Origin: Sphingomonas taxi
Lineage (GTDB): Bacteria; Pseudomonadota; Alphaproteobacteria; Sphingomonadales; Sphingomonadaceae
Assembly: GCF_000764535.1 (NCBI RefSeq)
Contig: NZ_CP009571.1
Location: 1,054,001-1,118,000 of the forward strand
Length of the DNA stretch: 64,000 bases
Direction: 5' to 3'
The notes beneath the pieces are model-generated. The model ran no database searches and had not been told where the DNA came from. It saw only the letters and a list, made by a program, of their open reading frames with translations. Position numbers and translations under genes: made by a program. Shown piece by piece: positions 45,645-52,885 of this stretch (position 1 is the first letter of the stretch; each line of letters opens with the position of its first letter).

Positions 45645-47051
45645 TTGAGCGCCACGAACGATAATCCTGCGACGATCGTCACGCGCTTCGCGCCGTCGCC
45701 GACCGGCTATCTGCATCTCGGCGGTGCGCGCACCGCGCTGTTCAACTGGCTCTACGCGCGCCATCATGGCGGCACGTTCCTGCTGCGCATCGAGGACACC
45801 GATCGCGCCCGCTCCACCCAGCCGGCGATCGACGCGATCCTCGGTGGGCTCAAATGGCTCGGCCTCGACTGGGACGGCGACGCCGTCTTCCAGTTCGCCC
45901 GCGCCGACCGTCATGCCGAAGTCGCGCATCAGATGGTCGCCAGCGGCCATGCCTATCGCTGCTACATGACCGCCGAGGAGATCACCGCCCAGCGCGAGGC
46001 GGCGCAGGCGGCGAAGCAGCCGCTGCGCATCCGCTCGCCGTGGCGCGACGCCGATCCGGCGACCGCACCCGCGGGCCAGCCCTTCGTCGTCCGCCTCAAG
46101 GCGCCGCGCGACGGCGCGACGACGATCGAGGATCGCGTCCAGGGGTCGGTAACCGTCCAGAATGCCGAACTCGACGATCTGATCCTCCTGCGCTCGGACG
46201 GGACGCCGACGTACATGCTCGCGGTGGTGGTCGACGACCATGACATGGGCGTGACGCACGTCATCCGCGGCGACGACCATCTCAACAACGCCTTCCGCCA
46301 GCTGCCGATCTACAAGGCGAACGGCTGGCCCGAGCCGATCTACGCGCATATCCCGCTGATCCACGGCACCGACGGCGCCAAACTGTCGAAGCGTCACGGC
46401 GCGGTCGGCATCGAGGCCTATCGCGACGAATTGGGCATATTGCCGGAAGCCTTCGACAATTACCTCCTGCGCCTCGGCTGGGGCCATGGCGACGACGAGA
46501 TCATCAGCCGCGAACAGGCGACCGAATGGTTCGACCTCGCCGGCGTCGGCAAGAGCCCGTCGCGCTTCGACCTCAAGAAGCTCGAGAACCTCAACGGTCA
46601 TTATATCCGCGCCGCCGACGATGCCCGCCTCGCCGCGCTGATCGCGCCGATCGGCGGCTATGCGGACACGGAGTTGCTGACCCGCGCGATGCCGGTGCTC
46701 AAGGCGCGCGCCGCCAATCTCAACGAACTGAGCGAGGGCGCGCGCTTCCTGTTCGCCCACCGCCCGCTCGACCTCGATCAGGCAGCTTCGGACCTGCTCG
46801 GCGGCACCGCACCCCAGCTTCTCGCTGCGCTGCACGCCGCGCTTGACGCGGTGCAGCAGTGGGATCAGGAGGCTCTCGAAGCAGCGGTACGGCAGGTCGC
46901 CGAGGCCCAGGGCGTCAAGCTCGGCCAGGTCGCCCAGCCGCTCCGCGCCGCTCTCACCGGGCGCAAGACATCGCCCGGAATCTTCGACGTGCTCGCGCTT
47001 CTCGGCAAAGAGGAAAGCCTCGGCCGGATCGCGGACCGAATGGCAGTCTGA
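45645..47051 (+). CDS. gltX: Glutamyl-tRNA synthetase
   Basis: 468 residues from a TTG with GGGAG nine bases upstream. A class I enzyme, it charges tRNA-Glu, and in alphaproteobacteria one of two GltX copies can misacylate tRNA-Gln for GatCAB. The HIGH-like motif is [11 protein letters not shown] and the KMSKS-like motif is [11 protein letters not shown]. Which of the two alphaproteobacterial types this is cannot be told from sequence by eye. gltA follows 16 bases after its stop. Confidence 0.96.
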   Translation: MSATNDNPATIVTRFAPSPTGYLHLGGARTALFNWLYARHHGGTFLLRIEDTDRARSTQPAIDAILGGLKWLGLDWDGDAVFQFARADRHAEVAHQMVASGHAYRCYMTAEEITAQREAAQAAKQPLRIRSPWRDADPATAPAGQPFVVRLKAPRDGATTIEDRVQGSVTVQNAELDDLILLRSDGTPTYMLAVVVDDHDMGVTHVIRGDDHLNNAFRQLPIYKANGWPEPIYAHIPLIHGTDGAKLSKRHGAVGIEAYRDELGILPEAFDNYLLRLGWGHGDDEIISREQATEWFDLAGVGKSPSRFDLKKLENLNGHYIRAADDARLAALIAPIGGYADTELLTRAMPVLKARAANLNELSEGARFLFAHRPLDLDQAASDLLGGTAPQLLAALHAALDAVQQWDQEALEAAVRQVAEAQGVKLGQVAQPLRAALTGRKTSPGIFDVLALLGKEESLGRIADRMAV

Positions 47052-47067
47052 TAGGAAGGACAACGAC

Positions 47068-48351
47068 ATGACCGACGCCGCCAAAGTATCCGTGGACGGT
47101 AAGGATTTCGACTACCCGGTCATGTCCGGCACGGTCGGGCCGGATGTCGTCGACATCCGGAAGTTCTACGCCCAGACCGGCGACTTCACCTACGATCCGG
47201 GCTTCACCTCGACGGCGTCGTGCCAATCGAAGCTGACCTATATCGACGGTGACGAAGGCGTTCTGCTGCACCGCGGCTATCCGATCGGCGAGCTGGCGGA
47301 AAATTCCAGCTTCATGGAGGTCGCCTACCTACTGCTCAACGGCGAGCTGCCCGAGAAGGGCGAGCTGGCGCAGTTCGAGCATACCATTTCGCGGCACACG
47401 ATGGTGCATGAGCAGCTCGCGACCTTCTTCCGCGGCTTCCGTCGCGACGCCCATCCGATGGCGATCCTCTGCGGCGTCGTCGGCGCGCTGTCGGCCTTCT
47501 ACCACGATTCGACCGACATCCACGATCCGGTGCAGCGTACGATCGCCAGCCACCGCCTGATCGCCAAGATGCCGACGATCGCCGCGATGGCGTACAAGTA
47601 CAGCGTCGGCCAGCCGTTCCTGTATCCCGACAATTCGCTCAGCTACACCGGCAACTTCCTGCGCATGACCTTCGGCGTCCCGGCCGAGCCTTATGAGGTG
47701 AATCCGGCGGTCGAGAAGGCGATGGATCGCATCTTCATCCTCCACGCCGACCACGAGCAGAACGCGTCGACCTCGACCGTGCGTCTCGCCGGTTCGTCGG
47801 GCGCCAATCCGTTCGCGTGCATGGCGGCGGGCATCGCCTGTCTGTGGGGGCCGGCGCATGGCGGCGCCAACGAGGCGGCGCTCAACATGCTGCGCGAAAT
47901 CGGCACGCCCGAGCGCATCCCCGAATTCATCGCCCGCGCCAAGGACAAGAACGATCCGTTCCGCCTGATGGGCTTCGGTCATCGCGTCTACAAGAACTAC
48001 GATCCGCGCGCGACGGTGATGCAGAAGACGGTGCGCGAGGTGTTCGACGCGCTCAAGGTCAACGATCCGCTGTTCGACACCGCGCTGCGGCTCGAGGAAC
48101 TGGCGCTCAGCGACGAGTATTTCATCGAGAAGAAGCTGTTCCCGAACGTCGACTTCTATTCGGGCGTGATCCTGTCGGCGATCGGTTTCCCGACCTCGAT
48201 GTTCACCGTCCTCTTCGCGCTCGCCCGCACCGTCGGCTGGGTCGCGCAGTGGAACGAGATGATCACCGATCCCGACCAGAAGATCGGCCGTCCGCGCCAG
48301 CTCTACACCGGCCCGACGCAGCGTAGCTACGTTCCGGTGGACCAGCGCTGA
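47068..48351 (+). CDS. gltA: Citrate synthase (type II)
   Basis: 427 residues from an ATG with GAAGGA seven bases upstream. It condenses acetyl-CoA and oxaloacetate at entry to the TCA cycle. The type II N-terminal beta region ([20 protein letters not shown]) and catalytic His/Asp segments ([33 protein letters not shown] and [18 protein letters not shown]) are intact. The length and the C-terminal [16 protein letters not shown] fit hexameric, NADH-sensitive enzymes of Gram-negatives. Confidence 0.98.
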   Translation: MTDAAKVSVDGKDFDYPVMSGTVGPDVVDIRKFYAQTGDFTYDPGFTSTASCQSKLTYIDGDEGVLLHRGYPIGELAENSSFMEVAYLLLNGELPEKGELAQFEHTISRHTMVHEQLATFFRGFRRDAHPMAILCGVVGALSAFYHDSTDIHDPVQRTIASHRLIAKMPTIAAMAYKYSVGQPFLYPDNSLSYTGNFLRMTFGVPAEPYEVNPAVEKAMDRIFILHADHEQNASTSTVRLAGSSGANPFACMAAGIACLWGPAHGGANEAALNMLREIGTPERIPEFIARAKDKNDPFRLMGFGHRVYKNYDPRATVMQKTVREVFDALKVNDPLFDTALRLEELALSDEYFIEKKLFPNVDFYSGVILSAIGFPTSMFTVLFALARTVGWVAQWNEMITDPDQKIGRPRQLYTGPTQRSYVPVDQR

Positions 48352-48554
48352 TGCGCCGCGCCCGGCCGGTCCTGCTTTCCGTCGGCGTCCTCATGGCGCT
48401 GATGGGGATGCTGTGGATCGGCCAGGGCCTCGGTTACATCCACTGGCCTGAGTCGAGCTTCATGCTCGACCAGCGGCCGTGGGCCGACCGAGGCGTCGCG
48501 CTCGCCGTCGCGGGGCTGCTTCTGATTCTGGTGGCGCGACGGATGCGGCGGTAA
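48351..48554 (+). CDS. Small two-helix membrane protein
   Basis: 67 residues; its ATG shares one base with the gltA stop (TGATG), suggesting coupled translation. Two hydrophobic helices (VLLSVGVLMALMGMLWIGQG and GVALAVAGLLLILVARRM) flank a short loop. The GQGLGYIHWPESSFM loop resembles a small family annotated 'hypothetical, two TM' next to various genes in proteobacteria. No function assigned. Confidence 0.72.
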   Translation: MRRARPVLLSVGVLMALMGMLWIGQGLGYIHWPESSFMLDQRPWADRGVALAVAGLLLILVARRMRR

Positions 48555-48569
48555 GTCGATCGCCGTATA

Positions 48570-48718
48570 ATTCCTCCCCCGCCAGGGGGGTGGCACGGCG
48601 CAGCCGTGTCGGAGGGGGAGGAAAGGGTGGGAGCCCGCTTCTAAGGCTCCCGCCCTTTCCTCCCCCTCCACCATTCGGCTGGAGCCGAATGGTCCCCCTC
48701 CCCCTTGCGGGGGAGGAT
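48570..48718. repeat. Type C palindromic repeat, complete copy
   Basis: About 149 bp made of inverted ends (ATTCCTCCCCCGCCAGGGGG and the complement AAATCCTCCCCCGCAAGGGG) around a strong central hairpin (GGAAAGGGTGGGAGCC / GGCTCCCGCCCTTTCC) and smaller arms such as CATTCGGCTGGAGCCGAATG. It lies between two convergent gene ends, so it may also stop transcription from both sides. Confidence 0.85.
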
Positions 48719-48773
48719 TTCAAGAAAGTCACGGTTCGGAAATGCCGATCCCCGACATCCTGCGGCGATGCCC

Positions 48774-50117
48774 CTAAATCGGCAGCGACAGTGTGAACCG
48801 CGCACCGTCTCCCGGCACGCTCTCCACGGCAAGATCGCCTCCCATCGCCCGCGCCAGCCGGCGCGCGATATAGAGGCCGAGGCCGTTGCCGCCCGCCTCG
48901 CTCGGATCGACCCGCTCGAACTTCTCAAAGATGCGGGCCTGATCCTCCGGCGCGATACCCTTGCCCTGATCCGCGACGACCGCTTCGGCCATGTCGCCGC
49001 TGCGGCTGACCGTGACGCTGACGACGCCACCCTCGGCCGAATAGCGCAGCGCGTTGCCGATCAGATTGACCATGATCTGCAAAGCCCGACGAAAATCCCC
49101 GGAGGCCGGCACGCGCAAGTCCGGCAAGGGGCGCGCGATCGCCACGCCGGCATTGGCGGCGCGAACCGACAGCAGGCCGGCCGCGCGCCGGGCGACGTCG
49201 GCAAGATCGATCGCCTCGGTTTCCAGTGAGAAATCGGCGCGCTCGACCGCCTGCAGATCGACGAGGTCGTCGACCAGTCCGAGCAGATGGCGACCGGCAT
49301 TGGCGATATCCGATGCATAATCGACATAGTCGCGTTGCACCGGCCCCTCCGCCTCGGCGTGGATCGTGTCGGCGTGCGCGATGATCCGCGCGAGCGGCGA
49401 GCGCAACGCGCGATCGAGCCCCTCGGTGAAGTCGGTCGAGATCGTCGCCTCGACCGGCGCAGGCGCGGTTTCCGCGACGCGCGCCACGCCGGCCAGCCCG
49501 GCGAAATCGCCCGCGGCATCTTCCTTGACCGTCGCGGTCAGCAGCATGCGCGTATCGCCGCTGCGTAGCCGCGCGTGCTGCTCGTCGAACGGGCGCCGCC
49601 GCGCCACCGCCTCGAGGATCGGCAAGGCGCCACTCTCGGTCGCATCGAGCGTGAACAGCGAAGTCAGCGGCTGGCCGAGCAGCCCGAGCGCATCGAGCCC
49701 CAGCCGCCGCGCCGGATCGATCGAGACGAAGGTCAGTCGCAGGCCGGCGTCGGTCTCCCACGACATCGCGCCATCCTCGATCACCGTCGCCAGCGGTCGT
49801 TCCGCGACAGGCTGCGGGCGCAAGCCGCGCCAGCCGCTCACCGCCATCCGCACCCCCTCGCCGTCCGGCTGCACCCGCACCCAGAGTTCGAGGTCCGCGT
49901 CCTGATCGGCGACCGTCACCGACCGCGACACCAGGATGCCGAGTCGCCGCGCGAGCCGCACCACCGTCGCCAGCTGCGGGATCGCCAGCGTCGCCCCGAT
50001 CGCCCCGCCGGCCTGATCGTTGAGCGCCATCAGCGCCGGGTCGGCGGCGATCAACCGCCCCTCGCCGTCGAGCGAGGCATGGCTTAGCGGCATGTCGGGA
50101 ATGCTGTCGACCCTCAT
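48774..50117 (-). CDS. PAS-type sensor kinase lacking the phospho-accepting His
   Basis: 447 residues from the ATG at 50117. The N-terminal half has PAS-like modules (GEGRLIAADPALMALNDQAG, and a second around residues 110-215). The HisKA-like helix reads FTEGLDRALRSPLARI: Arg236 stands where His is expected and Ala follows where Glu is expected. The HATPase_c domain looks complete: N-box MVNLIGNALRYSAEGG, G1 VADQGKGIAPED, G2 GNGLGLYIARRLARAMGG. No membrane helix. The start overlaps the DUF2336 gene by 4. It could bind ATP and act as a scaffold or sensor rather than autophosphorylate. Confidence 0.9.
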   Translation of the reverse strand: MRVDSIPDMPLSHASLDGEGRLIAADPALMALNDQAGGAIGATLAIPQLATVVRLARRLGILVSRSVTVADQDADLELWVRVQPDGEGVRMAVSGWRGLRPQPVAERPLATVIEDGAMSWETDAGLRLTFVSIDPARRLGLDALGLLGQPLTSLFTLDATESGALPILEAVARRRPFDEQHARLRSGDTRMLLTATVKEDAAGDFAGLAGVARVAETAPAPVEATISTDFTEGLDRALRSPLARIIAHADTIHAEAEGPVQRDYVDYASDIANAGRHLLGLVDDLVDLQAVERADFSLETEAIDLADVARRAAGLLSVRAANAGVAIARPLPDLRVPASGDFRRALQIMVNLIGNALRYSAEGGVVSVTVSRSGDMAEAVVADQGKGIAPEDQARIFEKFERVDPSEAGGNGLGLYIARRLARAMGGDLAVESVPGDGARFTLSLPI

Positions 50118-51214
50118 CGCACCGCCTCGCGAGTGAGCGCCGCGATCGCCATGCGCAGATCGTGGTGCAGCGTCAACGGCGCCAGCGCCGACCGCGCCGC
50201 CTCCGCCGACACCGTGACGATCGCGTCGAGATCGTCGGCGAACGCCTCGATGTCGCGGCGCGGGTCGGCATCCGCCAGGGCGAGGGCGATCCGTGCGATC
50301 GCGCTCCGGTCGAGCCCGGCTGCGCGCAAGGCCAGCCACAACCTGTCGCCTTCGGGTTCGAGGACGATCGTCCGCGCGCCCTCGAAGTCGAGATCGACCG
50401 CCCGGCCGAGCACCGCGATGAACAGCAACAGCCGCCGGTCGCCCAGCGTTTCGATCAGCAGTTCGCCGACCTCGTGCGGGCGCGCGTCGATCGCCGCCGC
50501 CAGCCGCACCGCGGCAGCTTCGGGGCGCTGCCCCTCGTCGTGTGCGGCGAGATTGCGTTGTGCCGCCTCAACGATTGCGCGGTCGACGCCGCCGTCCTCG
50601 CCGCCCGCAGCGACCTGCGCCTCGCGGATCGCGGCCGCGACCCACCAGACCAGTTGATGATGGCGTTCGGCGGGCAGGATGCCGGTCACCACCCCGCCCT
50701 GCTCGGCAGCGGCGCGGCGCCGGGTCTCCGCCGACAGCAACGCGCGCGCGGCTGCGGCGACGACGCCGTCGTCGACCTCGGCGAGCCGGACCAGCAGGCT
50801 CGCCTGTTCCGGGGTCGCGGCGCTGGGCGCGAGGCGCGCGGCGATAAGATCGCAGGACACCTGGGCGAGCAGCTCGTCGATCAGCAGCCGGTCGCGCAGC
50901 AGCCCGGCGCGGGACAGTCGCCGCACCACGTCGTCCTGCGCCGTCAGCAAATGCTCGGCGCGTGTTTCGGCACCACGTCCAGACAGGATGCGCGCCGCAT
51001 GACGACGGATCTCCGTCTCGATCCCCTGCACGACGCCGCTCAGCACCCGGCCCAGCGTCAGCCGCGTCCGCTCGTCGAGCCGCGCCTCTTCGGCGAGGAA
51101 GAAGTCCGCGATCGCTCCCGTCAGGCGTGCGTCCGCCCGCGCGGCGAGCCGGCGCGCTGCATTGATACGGGTGTCCAGCACATCCCGCTCCGTCTGTTCC
51201 GGTCCGACCGCCAT
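50114..51214 (-). CDS. DUF2336 family protein
   Basis: 366 residues, all-helical in appearance, resembling HEAT-like repeats. The N-terminal part (RLAARADARLTGAIADFFLA, then RLDERTRLTLGRVLSGVVQGIE) and the middle (VRLAEVDDGVVAAAARALLSA) have the DUF2336 pattern found in alphaproteobacteria. The function of that family is unknown. It overlaps the pseudokinase by 4 bases and follows the membrane protein gene by 34, so all are probably co-transcribed. A role as a protein-interaction partner of the kinase is a guess. Confidence 0.85.
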   Translation of the reverse strand: MAVGPEQTERDVLDTRINAARRLAARADARLTGAIADFFLAEEARLDERTRLTLGRVLSGVVQGIETEIRRHAARILSGRGAETRAEHLLTAQDDVVRRLSRAGLLRDRLLIDELLAQVSCDLIAARLAPSAATPEQASLLVRLAEVDDGVVAAAARALLSAETRRRAAAEQGGVVTGILPAERHHQLVWWVAAAIREAQVAAGGEDGGVDRAIVEAAQRNLAAHDEGQRPEAAAVRLAAAIDARPHEVGELLIETLGDRRLLLFIAVLGRAVDLDFEGARTIVLEPEGDRLWLALRAAGLDRSAIARIALALADADPRRDIEAFADDLDAIVTVSAEAARSALAPLTLHHDLRMAIAALTREAVR

Positions 51215-51248
51215 GGCCTGACGCTACCTCTCTATCATTAAGACAGCG

Positions 51249-52430
51249 CTAAGGGTGCCGCCGCAATCGTTCGATTGCAGCGGCAAGCGTGGCGGCGGCG
51301 TAGACGGCGGCAAGACCGAGCCCGACGGCGGGCGCCGAGACGATCGCACCGCACCAGAGGAGCAGCAGATAGGCGGGCGCACTGCCCCACCAGCTCCGCC
51401 GCGGTCGGTGCCCGAGCGCGCGTTCGCCGAGCACCGCAAGCAGGACGAGACCGATCGCCAGGATCTCCGGCGCGCCGTCCGCCTGTGCCTGCGCAGCCTG
51501 TCGACCGTAGAACAACGCCGCCAGCGCCGGCAGGCCACCGGCAAGCCGCTGCAACCAGCGCTCCGCCGCCGGCTCGTCGCGCAGGTCCGCCAGCGTCGCG
51601 GCCAGCGACAGGCCGAGCGTGCCGAGCACCGTCAGCAACAGCCCCGATCCCGGATAGGCGATGGCGATCAACGTCAGCCCTAGCACGCCGACGACCCCCG
51701 CGCCCGCCGCCACCGCGGTCGCCGGAACGGCGCGCGGCACGAGCAACGGGATCACCGTGCGCGCGAGCGGCGCCGTGACGAATCGCTCGAACCAGCCGCT
51801 GCGGCCGGAGATCATCGCCGCCAGCACCGTCCGCCCCCGCGCCTCCAACGCCGCCGCGGCATGGCCGACGCCGTGGCCACCGCGGATCGCCTCCTGTGGC
51901 AGCAGCACGTGCACCGCATGCGCCTGCGAGGCGAGGCGCACCAGCGTCGACTGGACGTCATAATCACGCGGCATCGCGGCCAGCTCCGCGAGCCGGCGCG
52001 GATCGAGCCGCGCCACCCCCGCCCAGACCATGCCGCTGCCCACCCGCTCATAGCCCAGCGCCGCCTGATCCTCGGGCATCACCAGCAAGGCGTCGCCGCC
52101 GTCCCGCGCCAGCGCCGCCAGCGTCTCCGCGGTCGTTGTCAGGCCGTCGGCGAGCATCAGCACGCGGGCCAGCGGGTGGAGCTTCTCCGCCGCCTCGGCC
52201 GCGGTGCGGACCGTATCGACCGCGACGCCGCGCTTGCCGATCCGGCTGATCGCGCCGAGCAATTCCGGCGTCAGCCGCGCGACGAGGATCACGATCTGCG
52301 ACGCGCCCGACGCGATCAGCAGGCGTGCCTGATATTCGATGAGCGTCACGCCGCCGAACGGCAGCGTCGCGGTCAGCATCGCGGGCCGATCATCCGCGTC
52401 GTGCATGGCGAAGAGAAGGCCGGCGAGCAT
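51249..52430 (-). CDS. Nucleotidyltransferase-like membrane protein resembling a decayed IPCT/DIPPS enzyme
   Basis: 393 residues. The N-terminal 190 have a GT-A nucleotidyltransferase look (ATLPFGGVTLIEYQARLLIA, then ASQIVILVARL; MPEDQAALGYERVG). A GWFERFVTAPLARTVIPLLV link leads to five to six hydrophobic helices. This layout and link match bifunctional inositol-phosphate cytidylyltransferase / CDP-alcohol phosphatidyltransferases. The catalytic CDP-alcohol motif DGx2ARx8Gx3Dx3D is not there; the equivalent stretch reads LADLRDEPAAERWL. It lacks the Gly-rich GxGxR loop too. I infer a degenerate or repurposed enzyme. Confidence 0.7.
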   Translation of the reverse strand: MLAGLLFAMHDADDRPAMLTATLPFGGVTLIEYQARLLIASGASQIVILVARLTPELLGAISRIGKRGVAVDTVRTAAEAAEKLHPLARVLMLADGLTTTAETLAALARDGGDALLVMPEDQAALGYERVGSGMVWAGVARLDPRRLAELAAMPRDYDVQSTLVRLASQAHAVHVLLPQEAIRGGHGVGHAAAALEARGRTVLAAMISGRSGWFERFVTAPLARTVIPLLVPRAVPATAVAAGAGVVGVLGLTLIAIAYPGSGLLLTVLGTLGLSLAATLADLRDEPAAERWLQRLAGGLPALAALFYGRQAAQAQADGAPEILAIGLVLLAVLGERALGHRPRRSWWGSAPAYLLLLWCGAIVSAPAVGLGLAAVYAAATLAAAIERLRRHP

Positions 52431-52495
52431 CCGGCCGCTGTTAGGCGGTGATGCCGCCCCTGCCTAGAGCCACGCGCGCTTTGTCGCGCGTCGCC

Positions 52496-52786
52496 TCAGA
52501 GCCGGTCGATCGACCGCCGCAGCTTGGCGAGCAGTGCCGCATCGTGGGGCAGTTCGGCCGCCTGCGTCGCGAGCGCCATCAGACGGACCGCGCCGAAGCT
52601 CGCCGCCAGCCCCTTCAATCGCGCCGCCGCGCCGCGCCATTCGTCGTCGTCCTGCGCCGCCTCCAGCGCGACCAGGCCGCGCTGCGCGCTCTCGACGAAC
52701 GCCAGCCGCAACTCGGCGATCAGCGCCGGTTCGTCACCCACTGCCGCGGCCAGCGCCGCATCGATCGCACCTGGATCATAAGCCAT
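52496..52786 (-). CDS. Hpt-like domain protein without the phospho-accepting His
   Basis: 96 residues, a four-helix bundle by pattern. FVESAQRGLVALEAAQDDDE and AARLKGLAASFGAVRLMALA match the Hpt consensus, where the His-x-Leu-Lys-Gly element holds the phosphorylated His. Here the position four before Gly59 is Ala55, so it cannot carry phosphate in the usual way. It is the first gene of the four-gene minus-strand operon and diverges from the coiled-coil gene across about 100 bp. It could bind a receiver domain without transferring phosphate. Confidence 0.82.
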   Translation of the reverse strand: MAYDPGAIDAALAAAVGDEPALIAELRLAFVESAQRGLVALEAAQDDDEWRGAAARLKGLAASFGAVRLMALATQAAELPHDAALLAKLRRSIDRL

Positions 52787-52885
52787 CGCCGGTATGTAGC
52801 GCCGCGCTGCTTAACCAAGTGTTGCGGTTTTGCTTTATGAGGGTCGCGAAGACGGGTAGGTTCGCCATCGAAGAACGGGGGTTCC

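Noticed and set aside
45615..47084. 489-codon frame antisense to gltX
   Set aside because: Composition is that of a complementary-strand shadow (Arg, Glu, Val, His rich with no motifs), while gltX on the plus strand is certain.
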